In this document: one piece after another, positions 9,501-16,796 of the stretch
Position numbering within the stretch: position 1 is the first letter of the stretch
How the letters are laid out: every line of letters starts with the position of its first letter
From: QAMX01 sp964448855
GTDB lineage: Bacteria; Bacillota; Clostridia; Oscillospirales; QAMX01
DNA: 64,000 bases
NCBI GenBank assembly: GCA_964448855.1
Contig: CAYUXI010000005.1
Location: 45,375-109,374, forward strand
Direction: 5' to 3'
The notes under the pieces: generated by a model
Databases searched by the model: none
What the model was told of the DNA's origin: nothing
Seen by the model: only the letters and a program-made list of their open reading frames with translations
Position numbers and translations under genes: made by a program

Positions 9501-11568
9501 CACCGTCTACCAGGGCGAAACGGTGGAAATCACCGTCACCCCGAAAACAAACTACATGGTCGACAAGTGGACAGTCAATGGTCAGGTGGAAAGCGGCAAC
9601 CACAGCAAAACCCGCACCTTTGAAAATGTGACCGGAAACATCAATTTCGCACTTGAATTCGCCCCGCAGAGCTACTACGAGGTGCAATACTCGGTGGAAG
9701 GTACCGGCGGCACTGTCAGCGCCACGAGCGACGGCGAAGACTTTGCAAGCGGCAACATGGTCGGCGGCGGCAGCACCGTGGTCTTCACGGCGGAACCGGC
9801 CACCGGCAAGATGGTGGACAAGTGGACAGTGAACGGCGAAGAAATCAAGAACCCGATCGACTCTTCGCTGAACGACCACAGCAACACCCTGACCATCGAC
9901 GCACTCAGCGGCAATTCGACAACCATCGAGGTTACCGTCAGCTTTGCGGATATCAAGTCCTACGGTGTGAGCTTCTCGAACATCGAGACGGTGCATTGGA
10001 CATTGATCCTTGACCCCGAACCCCGCAGAAACGCAGGCGGATTCTATGAAGGCGAAACAGTCAGCTATACGGCGGAACCGGTTAACGGCTACCGCATCAC
10101 CGATATCACGGGCTTTGACAGCGCGGAACAGCACAAGGACGGCACCTGGACGTGTACCATCCATGCAATCAGCAAGGATTACAACTCGATTCTCGCTCCG
10201 ACCGCTCCGCTGCACGATCTGACCGTGGATCCAGCGCTGACAAACGGCACCGTGACGATTGACGAAGTGAAATCGACAAAGGAAACCGTCATGGACGACA
10301 CGACCAAGGCCGCAGCGGGTGAAACCGTCACCGTGACGGCCACCCCGGCCGAAGGCTTCAAGCTGGTCAGCATCACCCTCCACAACACAGACGATGCGTC
10401 TGCACCGGCACAGACGCTCGAAGGCAACACCTTCGCGATGCCGGACTACAACGTGACCGTCAGCGCACTCTTTGCGCCGACGCACAACCCGATTACCTGC
10501 AATCCGTCCACAGGCGGAACCGTGACGGCCAACCCGACCGCCGCACAGGTCGGCGAAACCGTCTACCTGAAGATCGAAGCCGACAGCGGCTTCCAGATTG
10601 ACCGCATCACAGCGATCTGGATGAACGGCGAAACCCCGGAAGAGCTGCTCGTGATCAACCGCAGATTCACGATGCCCGATGCACCGGTCAGCGTCACCGT
10701 TTCCTTCTCGGAAATTGATGACGGCGGTGACAGCGGCAGCATCGACGGTGGCGACAGCGGCAGCATCGGCGGCGGCGACGGCGGCACAGCAACATCGACC
10801 GTGACACTCACCTTTGAAACCAACGGTGGTCAGGCGATTGAACCGGTCAAGGTCGATGCGGGCACAGCCGTTGACCTCGCCAACTATGTCACCACGCGCA
10901 CAAACTACGTCTTTGCCGGCTGGTACAGCGATGCGGAGCTGACGACAAAGGTCACGGAAATGCAGCTGCAGGCCGACACGACGGTTTATGCGAAGTGGGA
11001 TGAGTCCACAGCAAGCAGCAGCTTCACAGACGTCCCGGACGATTCGTTCTACAGCGACGCAGTGGAATGGGCGGTCGAAGAAGGCGTGACGAACGGCGTG
11101 GGCGACAATCAGTTCGCGCCGGACAGAACCTGCACCCGAGCGGAAATCGTCGTCCTCCTGTGGCGTGCAGCCGGTTCTCCGGAACCGAAGGGCACCTTCA
11201 GCTTTGACGATGTCCCGGCGGAGGCATACTATGCCAAGGCCGTCTACTGGGCAGTCGAAGAGGGCGTGACGAACGGCGTGGGCGGCAATCAGTTTGCGCC
11301 GGACAGAACCTGTGACAGATCGCAGATCGTGACGTTCCTGTGGCGCTATGCCGGTTCGCCGGAAGCATCCATCACCTGCGAATTTGAAGATGTCCCGGCC
11401 AATGCGTTCTATGCCAAGGCGGTCAACTGGGCCGTGCAGCAGGGCATTACCAACGGCGTCGGAGGCAATCGGTTCGCACCGACGATGGAATGCACCAGAT
11501 CGCAGGCCGTTACCTTCCTGTATCGCTATGAGCATCCGGAAGAACGACTGAAAACAGCTGAACAATAA
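3559..11568 (+). CDS. Giant secreted SLH-anchored surface protein (FG-GAP, FN3-like and InlB-like repeats)
   Basis: This is a 2669-residue exported protein. Residues 1-25 are a signal peptide (MKKR..., hydrophobic core, cleavage after VHA). Two calcium-type FG-GAP/VCBS motifs lie near residues 261-280 (GDFNGDGLDEIAVY) and 336-356 (DINRDGIDDLAV). A fibronectin-III-like segment is at about 973-1070 and an Ig-like segment at about 1074-1180. Many divergent InlB-type beta repeats (pattern ...Y.V..WTVNG...) fill about 1600-2340. A Gly/Ser/Asp linker sits near 2388-2413, and a canonical Listeria-Bacteroides repeat ending in TVYAKW follows. Three SLH domains (about 2490-2655, each with the TNGVG motif) would bind pyruvylated wall polymer. 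The role as an adhesin or scaffold is inference. Ribosome binding site: gtgagg. No catalytic domain was recognised in the first 970 residues. Confidence 0.92.
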   Translation: MKKRILCALLALCMVLSLAPSVVHADSTDVDMSEMNALEAIGFDTSKPPDGFNANDTSNPYGRDSVTVNPVDELLLLSGYTKFTNNEASSYQTYIHSELRGHSNGSITDYTTFKSKSMSGDIISSTLDADLYRQAKNLIAPYSYDFQPFGEYTPRSSWAAMAAAAANFDGNQAGQKKQYALVTLEYQTGDTGSKKTYAPVLKLQTLDAGTGAVSSAKAITLISDFSKLGNSDEQLKKKGPNDNVKLQTMEQYDLQNYVKVAAGDFNGDGLDEIAVYVPDADNPRIEVYQYKKTTGATATSYQNMADKWAVVWTYALSKTGKGAVADANGKVPNMVSLLAADINRDGIDDLAVTYGYFHGDISSPKNVQSIQSRAAVLYGSKNNANLLTAYDDFAIQSSDGQPIVRAAFTYGPLVGVDQESLVLGGQSATDLKNGKAYTRYAAVYQYDGEGFGIVTDKNLDLFAKNDDGSYVYSCMERAEEIFCSLPYNPANLAVISNGLTEAATLYFDSLQLTYAETGLELGATLDADMPADSAEANKKWNSNGYYYTEYGAASADLFGYGYDALATILFYPGLVRYTDDATRFNMIITEATPVAASEEEVENGQKFETKPSIKSEPLSTSNTTSHSNAAYFIFPNTDEDTAYLKYNQNHYFIYSNPKVLAVLASSPYFEDLMNRDDLSGAYIQSETSYAKTEGSSDGAVASTSIWAGAYASLEQDITIFGIKIGSIEASSTIKAKFTYEFEMNSTLEQTVAYSTSVGADAVVLYSIPTVVYEYTAYTPDGKGGYNAQAMTITSPHTAAIQVMDLETYEEIAKDYDDLPKIAGNIMTHTLGDPSTYPTSTKGYEDAIVWNGNYAAVGYTDAPNGQNITQTIDMSTEYSHAFVFSSEAEYTAGIGAGCVTVGVVAGGEAGAGYVMTSTSGSSYTASMQNMPIEAKEFGYGFSWKLFAYDGGGFPVVSYLVTDIEMPPELPDDFSTDPEQTTDHSIALTWSYDSMISGFQLYRYYDFPDGSGDYELAFVPFDQGKKNENGTWDFVYHDENLNPYTEYTYKIQAVRGVAPNRSIESEAMTVRTKTDVGYPEIELVGLDVDGALAIYPDSTNTVAVVVKNAEDYPQGISYQWQKLENGNWVDLNNKKQAYYTFLSSGYSSEGDYRCRINVVYYDPVRGEQYFISSYSDVFHAKYRLHKAQLVSDDDWTADVTTDGKPTATVTLQSTTTGHKAAPSGIVSFEITGLNYSRTYNVSLKANGTQSTASLTANMTSALPEGVYTIEAYYQGSRVFSSLDLGQKELLSGSEGYRLIVCDKSGNEIDTVTYGEGWTAKLKKYTKDASGKITATEVDTSGWKYGTKLYRMGGNGSWLRSAEAGDWAGSWEEGDYGFAINEYEYHWAWLAQTPCRSYKLVKTYDNRDYEAYFTVTRRPITVGITAPNGQLTAAQGEVESNLPKLTVTEGSLVYGDKLQYDNEVYTNKDGSKTTKGTNFVDYRVYDTAGKEVTLDNNTAPGSYTVVGYLNPSNIIKMEKDTLYADGYTNPKAADENGEKYGLSGITYGTNYEVTFEPVTYVVTGPSYTLTASVTNTSDQNTAGTLSVLEPETHSYEDLKAGVKFANGTSLVLLAEPYEGYQVKKWTVKTGNTVIKTQEGGNTLFYTMLAEDISVELEYELVTYTLNVVENQNEGSVTMPVGFANGAVVRPGAEYTFTATANAGYTFKYWQYVVGGRIQLVETPTITVTIGHADVYLYPIFERNNYTLTLVGNLQASYKWDHDNDSITDEVDRYVTSGALIPAGTNVTISAAPGYRITGRWYQNDIPFDLAGKTTYSFEITQDTTVKADTELGAYGLTIRSCVYNRYTGDTVLGTIRATSTWIDPETGEPLNTDAFYKANDVPGNTEFTLTAVPARGYVFDYWNSFGIDGNKLDENMKPVVYSTDETIQYVLQGEELLTAYFKDNTSKTVTGTFDGEHGNKVSYRVLDRSGAVVDSGDLTSGTALTVYQGETVEITVTPKTNYMVDKWTVNGQVESGNHSKTRTFENVTGNINFALEFAPQSYYEVQYSVEGTGGTVSATSDGEDFASGNMVGGGSTVVFTAEPATGKMVDKWTVNGEEIKNPIDSSLNDHSNTLTIDALSGNSTTIEVTVSFADIKSYGVSFSNIETVHWTLILDPEPRRNAGGFYEGETVSYTAEPVNGYRITDITGFDSAEQHKDGTWTCTIHAISKDYNSILAPTAPLHDLTVDPALTNGTVTIDEVKSTKETVMDDTTKAAAGETVTVTATPAEGFKLVSITLHNTDDASAPAQTLEGNTFAMPDYNVTVSALFAPTHNPITCNPSTGGTVTANPTAAQVGETVYLKIEADSGFQIDRITAIWMNGETPEELLVINRRFTMPDAPVSVTVSFSEIDDGGDSGSIDGGDSGSIGGGDGGTATSTVTLTFETNGGQAIEPVKVDAGTAVDLANYVTTRTNYVFAGWYSDAELTTKVTEMQLQADTTVYAKWDESTASSSFTDVPDDSFYSDAVEWAVEEGVTNGVGDNQFAPDRTCTRAEIVVLLWRAAGSPEPKGTFSFDDVPAEAYYAKAVYWAVEEGVTNGVGGNQFAPDRTCDRSQIVTFLWRYAGSPEASITCEFEDVPANAFYAKAVNWAVQQGITNGVGGNRFAPTMECTRSQAVTFLYRYEHPEERLKTAEQ

Positions 11569-11582
11569 GAAGCACTCCTGCA

Positions 11583-11620
11583 ACACCCGATCCGACCACC
11601 CGGCCGGATCGGGTGTTTTG
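11583..11620 (+). terminator. Rho-independent terminator of the surface-protein gene
   Basis: A 12-bp stem (11583-11594 with 11605-11616, acacccgatccg / cggatcgggtgt) is followed by a short T run, 14 bases after the stop codon. The next 285 bases are C-rich and contain no recognisable gene. Confidence 0.85.
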
Positions 11621-11906
11621 CGTGGAGACAAATGCGCAGCGTGAGGGAACCCCCACCCACAAGACAAGACCAGCCAACACATTTTTCCGAGCTTTTCAGC
11701 CGAAAAAAACACATTTTTCCGTATTTGAACTGCACCCCCTCATCCCCTACAAAACCCACCTCCCAAGCACTCCTCTCCATTTCCCGCTCCGCAGCACTCC
11801 CCGCTCCAACCGCCCCCTCGCCGCCCAACAGATACCGCTTTCAACATGATCTATCCCCCCACATAAAAACCTATGCCCCTCCCATCCACTCCATCCCAAA
11901 AAACGA

Positions 11907-11950
11907 AAAAAGACAGGATATGCGAAAAACGGTCGCATATCCTGTCTTTT
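11907..11950. terminator. Bidirectional terminator behind the ABC exporter operon
   Basis: A 17-bp stem (aaaagacaggatatgcg / cgcatatcctgtctttt) has A runs on one side and T runs on the other. It mainly serves the minus-strand ABC operon, whose last stop is at 12003. Confidence 0.88.
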
Positions 11951-12002
11951 GATTCGAAAATGAAACGATTCTGCGGGCGGAAAGCCCATGCCGCACAGGC
12001 GC

Positions 12003-13898
12003 TCAGGTCTGATTCCCGGCAAACTGCGTCATGTACAGCTCGTAATACTTGCCCTTTTTGGCCAGCAACTGCTCATGATTGCCGATTTCCTGCACGCGCC
12101 CCTGATCCATGACCACGATCTTGTCGGCGTCCCGAACGGTGCTGAGGCGGTGCGCGATGATCAAACTGGTTCTATTTTTCATCAGCCGCACCATCGCGTC
12201 CTGAATCTTCTTCTCGGTTCGCGTATCGACGGAGGAGGTCGCTTCATCCAGAATGAGAATCTTCGGGTCGGCCAGCACGGCGCGCGCAATGGCCATCAGC
12301 TGCCGCTGCCCGTGTGACAGATTGGCTCCGGCCTGCTTGAGGTAGGTCTGGTATTGCTGAGGCTGCCGCTCGATATATCGCCGGATGTGGCTCATTTCGG
12401 CGGCCTCGACCATGGCCTCATCGGAGGCGTTCAGATCCGCGTACTTGATGTTGTTTTCGATGGTATTGGAAAACAGCACCGTATCCTGCAAAACAATGGC
12501 GATGTTTTTCCGCAGGAAATCCCGTCGAATCTCCTGAATGTTGACACCATCCACCAGAATTTCACCCCGATCGACCGGGTAGAATCGCATCAGCAGGTTG
12601 ACAACGGTCGTTTTCCCGCTGCCGGTCGCACCGACCAGCGCGATTTTCTGCCCCGGCTCCACGTCGAGGTCAAAGTCGTACAGCACCTGCTTGCCCGGAA
12701 TGTAGGAAAAATCCACCTGGCGGAACGAAATTTTGCCGGTCATATTGGCAAGCTCTACGGAGCCGCTGTTGTCCTCGTCCGGTTCGTCCAGCAGCGTAAA
12801 GACCCGCTCCGCACCGGCGATGGCCGTCTGAATGGTGCCGTACAGCTGGGCTATTTCGTTGATCGGGCGGGAAAACTGCTTGGCATAAATGATAAAGGCC
12901 GAAACAATCCCGATGGAGATCAGACCCTTGTATGCAAAATAGCCGCCAAACGCCGCCACAATGACGAAGCTGATGTTGGAAATGCAGTTCATGAGCGGCC
13001 CCATGGAACCGCCGAGAATCTCAGCCTTGATGCTGACCTTGCGCAGATCGTCAGAGGTCTGGCAGAACTCCTCAATGACATCGGCCTGCTTGTTGTATGC
13101 GACAATGGAGCGGTATCCGGTGATCATTTCTTCGGAGTGGCCGTTCAGCTCACCCAGAAGCGCGGAGCGCCTGCGGTATACCCGCCGCATGGCCTGCGAC
13201 ATCTTTTTGGTGACGATCAGCGTCAAAAGCACCGTGACCATGGTGATCAGCGTCAGCTGCCAGCAGTAGTAGAACATGATGGCCACCGTGCCAATGATGG
13301 TCAGCACGCCGGAAACGAGCGACCCCAGACTCTGGGAAATGGTGCTGGAAACGTTTTCCACGTCGTTTGTCATGCGGCTCATGACGTCGCCGTTGGAGTG
13401 CGTGTCCAGATATTTGATGGACAGATGGTCGATTTTCCGGAACAGATCGTGGCGCATCTGCCGCGTGATGCCCTGACTCAACCGCGCAGCCAGCAGCGAC
13501 TGCGCCAGCGAGAACAGAACGTTGCCCAGATAAACGAGCAGCAGCCAGATCACGCAGGTGGAAAGCCGATCCCAGGTTCGATCCTTGATCGCGTCAATGG
13601 CGCTGCCCTGCAGGGAAGGCGCCAGCAGTCCGGCCACCGTGACACAGACAACCGCGACCAGCAGGCCGATCAGAAGCCGCTGCACCTGCCGGAAATACTG
13701 CAGCAGCCGGCCGAGGGTGCCCTTCTTGTTGGCGGCGTGCTCAACGGCCTGCCCCATACCACGGCCAGGGCCGCCGGGCCGTCCGCGAAAACCGGGAGAT
13801 GACGGTGCGCCGGGAGCGCGGCCAGCCGCTCGATAGGCGCGGATGGGCTCCTTAGGCGGGTTTTCGAATCCTTTCGGAAGCGTATTCGATTGGCTCAT
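12003..13898 (-). CDS. ABC exporter half-transporter, subunit B (membrane + ATPase)
   Basis: This 631-residue protein has an exporter-type six-helix membrane domain (about 60-370) and a C-terminal nucleotide-binding domain. Walker A GATGSGKTT is near residue 420. The signature is LSHGQRQ near 524, not LSGGQ. Walker B with catalytic glutamate (ILILDEATS) is near 545, and the switch histidine is in AHRLS. The first 50 residues are an unusual Pro/Gly/Arg-rich extension. The gene overlaps the preceding ABC gene by 4 bases, so the two products very likely form a heterodimer. Its altered signature and the partner's altered Walker B fall in the same composite site, as in BmrCD/TM287-288-type exporters. 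The substrate is probably a drug or lipid-like molecule and is unknown. Confidence 0.93.
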   Translation of the reverse strand: MSQSNTLPKGFENPPKEPIRAYRAAGRAPGAPSSPGFRGRPGGPGRGMGQAVEHAANKKGTLGRLLQYFRQVQRLLIGLLVAVVCVTVAGLLAPSLQGSAIDAIKDRTWDRLSTCVIWLLLVYLGNVLFSLAQSLLAARLSQGITRQMRHDLFRKIDHLSIKYLDTHSNGDVMSRMTNDVENVSSTISQSLGSLVSGVLTIIGTVAIMFYYCWQLTLITMVTVLLTLIVTKKMSQAMRRVYRRRSALLGELNGHSEEMITGYRSIVAYNKQADVIEEFCQTSDDLRKVSIKAEILGGSMGPLMNCISNISFVIVAAFGGYFAYKGLISIGIVSAFIIYAKQFSRPINEIAQLYGTIQTAIAGAERVFTLLDEPDEDNSGSVELANMTGKISFRQVDFSYIPGKQVLYDFDLDVEPGQKIALVGATGSGKTTVVNLLMRFYPVDRGEILVDGVNIQEIRRDFLRKNIAIVLQDTVLFSNTIENNIKYADLNASDEAMVEAAEMSHIRRYIERQPQQYQTYLKQAGANLSHGQRQLMAIARAVLADPKILILDEATSSVDTRTEKKIQDAMVRLMKNRTSLIIAHRLSTVRDADKIVVMDQGRVQEIGNHEQLLAKKGKYYELYMTQFAGNQT

Positions 13899-15619
13899 TT
13901 CCCTTCACTTCCTTCCTTCAACTGAGAGTTGTAGATGTCCTGATAAATTTTGGAGCATTGCAGGAGCTCTGCGTGGGAGCCGATGGCGCTGACGGTTCCG
14001 TTTTCCAAGACCATAATCCGGTCGGCATCCCGGATGGATGCAATGCGCTGGGCGATGATGATTTTTGTGACGTGCGGGCATTCGCTGCGGAGTGCCTGAT
14101 ACAGCGCAGCTTCGGTTTTCAAATCCAACGCACTGGTCGAATCGTCAAAAATCAGAATTTCATGGGATTTCAGCACCGCACGCGCAATGGAAATCCGCTG
14201 CTTCTGCCCGCCGGACAGGGAATGACCACCCTCTGTGACGGGCGTATAGTATCCGTCGGACTTGCGACAGATGAAATCGTCGGCCTGGGCAATTTCCGCA
14301 GCCTTCTTGATCTGCCACGGATCCGCATCCTTCTGCGACCAGCGGATATTTTCCTCGATGCTGCGCGAATACATTTCCGCCTTCTGCAGCACAATCGAAA
14401 TCTTGTCCCGCAGCACGGTGGTGTCATACTCCCGGACATCCACGCCGTCCACGAGAATCCGCCCCTCTGTGACATCGTAAAACCGGGGAATCAGATTGGC
14501 AAGCGAGCTTTTGCCGCTGCCGGTTGCACCGATGATCGCCAGCGTTTGCCCCGGCTCCAGACGGAACGAAATGTGATCCAGCACCTTCTGCCCATCCGTT
14601 CCGGGATAGGCAAAGCTGACGTCCTGAAATTCGACGGAGCCGCGTTCGGCGGTTTCGTCAGCATACGAACCGGAGAGCAGAACCTCCGGGCTGCGGAGCA
14701 CTTCGTTGATGCGGTCGGCTGAAGCCTTGGCACGGCTGAAGGTCTGGAAAATGTTGGCCATGAAGGTGACGCCGTGCAGGATCTGCGCCAGATAGGTGAT
14801 AGCGGCCATCGTGTTGCCCGGCGTGATCGAGCCGCCCGCACGGACGGTAAACCCGCCGACGAGAATGACAGCCACCACGCAGAGGTTCAGGACGATGTTC
14901 ATGCAGGGTCCCATGAAAGCCAGGAAGGTCTGCACGCGCAGATTCTCCTGACAGAGCGCATCGTTCGCATCGTCAAAGCGCCCCATCTCATAATCCTCTT
15001 TGACGTAGGCCTTGACGACGCGGGCACCGGCAACCGTCTCCTGCATGATGTGGTTGATGTTGTCGAGCTTTTTCTGCACGACGGCAAACAGCGGCGACGT
15101 CTTCCGCAGGAAGAAAAACGCGGCGAATACCACAAACGGCAGGCCGCAGGCGGCGACCAGTGCAAACGTCGGCGACTGGCGGTACAGCATGAAAATCCCG
15201 CCGATGAACATGACCGAGTTCCGCACCAGCCCGCGGACGCTCATCATGACCATCTGCTGCACCTGCGTCACGTCGTTGGTCAACCGCGTCACCAGTGAGC
15301 CGGTGGAAATCTGATCGGTCTGCTGGAAGGAGAGGTTCATGATGCGGGAAAACAGATCCTTTCGGAGATCATTCCCGAAATTCTGCCCGGCCAGGTTGGC
15401 AAACACACCGCACAGGATGCCGCACAGCCCGCCGAGAATGACCGTCAGAATCATCTTGATGCCGACGGAGAGAATCAGCTCCACATTGCTTCCGAGGACA
15501 CCGTTGTCCACGATGTCGGCCATCAGGTCGGGCTGCAGCAAATCCATGCTGACCTCCCCGACCATGAACAGCGGTGCGAGAAGACAGAAAAACCAGTATT
15601 TTTTCAGATACTTCAGCAT
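13895..15619 (-). CDS. ABC exporter half-transporter, subunit A (membrane + ATPase, degenerate Walker B)
   Basis: This 574-residue half-exporter has a membrane domain at about 1-310 and a nucleotide-binding domain with Walker A GATGSGKSS near residue 363 and a canonical signature LSGGQKQR near 470. Walker B reads LIFDDSTSALD, so the usual catalytic glutamate is Asp. That marks the non-hydrolysing site of a heterodimeric exporter. The switch residue is also altered: AQRIAS replaces the usual AHRxS, so the H-loop histidine is Gln. The gene follows the MarR regulator with a 7-base overlap and overlaps the next ABC gene by 4 bases, so all three are one translationally coupled operon. The family is certain; the substrate is unknown. 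Confidence 0.93.
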   Translation of the reverse strand: MLKYLKKYWFFCLLAPLFMVGEVSMDLLQPDLMADIVDNGVLGSNVELILSVGIKMILTVILGGLCGILCGVFANLAGQNFGNDLRKDLFSRIMNLSFQQTDQISTGSLVTRLTNDVTQVQQMVMMSVRGLVRNSVMFIGGIFMLYRQSPTFALVAACGLPFVVFAAFFFLRKTSPLFAVVQKKLDNINHIMQETVAGARVVKAYVKEDYEMGRFDDANDALCQENLRVQTFLAFMGPCMNIVLNLCVVAVILVGGFTVRAGGSITPGNTMAAITYLAQILHGVTFMANIFQTFSRAKASADRINEVLRSPEVLLSGSYADETAERGSVEFQDVSFAYPGTDGQKVLDHISFRLEPGQTLAIIGATGSGKSSLANLIPRFYDVTEGRILVDGVDVREYDTTVLRDKISIVLQKAEMYSRSIEENIRWSQKDADPWQIKKAAEIAQADDFICRKSDGYYTPVTEGGHSLSGGQKQRISIARAVLKSHEILIFDDSTSALDLKTEAALYQALRSECPHVTKIIIAQRIASIRDADRIMVLENGTVSAIGSHAELLQCSKIYQDIYNSQLKEGSEGK

Positions 15620-16050
15620 TGTTCGAGTTCCTCCTGTATAAAGGCGGACAGGCGCTCCATCAGCTCAATCATCTCCGCTTCCTTCTCCTGTCCCAAAAAG
15701 GCGGTGATGGCGTCGTCCGACTGCTCCAGCTTCTCGTGAAGGCGCAGAGCGACGGCTTCGCCTTTTTCAGTCAGATAGAGCCGCGTGCTGCGCCGATCCG
15801 GCTGGTCGGTCTCCTTGCGCAGATAGGCCTCCTCCACCATGTTTTTGACCACCTGATTGGTGGCGGAGGCGGTGACCCCTGCGAATTCCGCAATGCTGCG
15901 CTGGCTGGCACCGGGCGTCCGGTGCAGATACATGAGAACCGGGCGGTAGGAATCCGGAATACCCTCAGCCTGCGCGAGCTGCTTCACATGATTGGACCAC
16001 GCACTCCGTGCTTTGCACGTGGAGCGCATGATCGATTGTCGTCGTTTCAT
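15613..16050 (-). CDS. MarR-family transcriptional regulator
   Basis: This 145-residue winged-helix regulator has a recognition helix in SQRSIAEFAGVTASATNQVVKN and a wing region rich in Arg/Asp (ETDQPDRRSTRLYLTEKG), which is typical of MarR. It is the first gene of an operon with the two ABC exporter subunits, a usual arrangement for an autoregulated drug-efflux repressor. The start is placed at the ATG at 16050 because GAGGGA lies six bases upstream; an in-frame GTG four codons earlier lacks a site. The imperfect palindrome just upstream is a candidate operator. Confidence 0.93.
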   Translation of the reverse strand: MKRRQSIMRSTCKARSAWSNHVKQLAQAEGIPDSYRPVLMYLHRTPGASQRSIAEFAGVTASATNQVVKNMVEEAYLRKETDQPDRRSTRLYLTEKGEAVALRLHEKLEQSDDAITAFLGQEKEAEMIELMERLSAFIQEELEQC

Positions 16051-16060
16051 AGCGTCCCTC

Positions 16061-16097
16061 ACTTATTAGTCAACTCATAATCAAGAACTTAACAAGT
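16061..16097 (-). promoter_or_regulatory. Candidate MarR operator/promoter region
   Basis: ACTTATTAGT (16061-16070) and AACTTAACAAGT (16086-16097) form an imperfect AT-rich inverted repeat 11 bases from the marR start codon. A TTGTTA box on the minus strand (16090-16095) could be the -35 element, with a weak TGACTA (16067-16072) as -10. The dyad would cover both boxes. The assignment is tentative. Confidence 0.45.
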
Positions 16098-16190
16098 AGT
16101 GTACCATGAAGCGCGGCGTTTGTCAAGCCCTACCTCAAAAAAACAGAGCAAAAAAACGGCTTCCAAACGCATTATTTGCGGAAAAACAGA

Positions 16191-16218
16191 TTGCAAACGC
16201 GAAAAAAACTGCTATAAT
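16191..16218 (+). promoter_or_regulatory. Sigma-A-type promoter of the flavin-reductase-like gene
   Basis: TTGCAA (16191-16196) and a perfect TATAAT (16213-16218) are separated by 16 bases. The strong ribosome binding site and the ATG at 16250 follow. Confidence 0.8.
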
Positions 16219-16249
16219 GATAGGGGAACACAAACCGGAGAGAAGGAGT

Positions 16250-16756
16250 ATGGATATGAGAGAAATTTCGATTGAAACCCTGCAATTCAATCCGTTTACG
16301 CGGATTGCTGATGAATGGATGCTGCTGACCGCTGGGACGGAGCAGCACGGCTACAACACCATGACCTGCAGCTGGGGGCACCTCGGCGCCATCTGGGGGC
16401 ATCCGACCGCCGTCTGCTATGTCCGCCCGCAGCGCTATACCAGGGAATGGATGGAGCGGGAGGGGCTGTATACCCTGAGCTTTTTCGAAGGGCGAAAAAA
16501 GGAGCTGAGCTATCTCGGCACACATTCGGGACGGGATGAGGATAAGGTGGCCGCAGCGGGTCTGACACCGGTATTCGCCGAGGGCACCACCTGGTTTCAG
16601 GAGGCCAGTCTCGTCTTCGTCTGCCGGAAGCAATACCATGGCGCGCTGTCGGCAGAAAACTTCACGGATCCGGATATCATTGCAAAGCACTACCCCAACC
16701 ACGACTTCCACGATGTCTATGTCGGGGAAATCGTGAAGGTGTTCGCCGCGGACTGA
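16250..16756 (+). CDS. Flavin reductase-like FMN-binding split-barrel protein
   Basis: This 168-residue protein resembles the flavoredoxin/flavin-reductase group of split-barrel flavoproteins. The N-terminal segment with NTMTCSWGHLGAIWGHP is the typical FMN-contacting region, and YVRPQRYTREWME then SFFEGRKKELSYLGTHSGRDEDK follow the family order. Such proteins bind FMN and pass electrons in the cytoplasm; no partner is encoded next to it. GAGAAGGAG lies directly upstream of the chosen ATG, and the -10 box is 30 bases before it, which excludes the longer start at 16106. The gene heads a co-directional set with the two following genes. The exact reaction is unknown. Confidence 0.85.
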   Translation: MDMREISIETLQFNPFTRIADEWMLLTAGTEQHGYNTMTCSWGHLGAIWGHPTAVCYVRPQRYTREWMEREGLYTLSFFEGRKKELSYLGTHSGRDEDKVAAAGLTPVFAEGTTWFQEASLVFVCRKQYHGALSAENFTDPDIIAKHYPNHDFHDVYVGEIVKVFAAD

Positions 16757-16796
16757 GCGGGAAACCCATCGAAAAAAAGAAACGGGAGCAGCAACT

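Noticed and set aside
9487..11712. Long minus-strand frame over the SLH end
   Set aside because: It is antisense to SLH and InlB-like repeats and crosses the terminator at 11583; no family signal.
12354..13802. Plus-strand frame across the ABC exporter subunit B
   Set aside because: It is the antisense shadow of a gene with complete ABC motifs.
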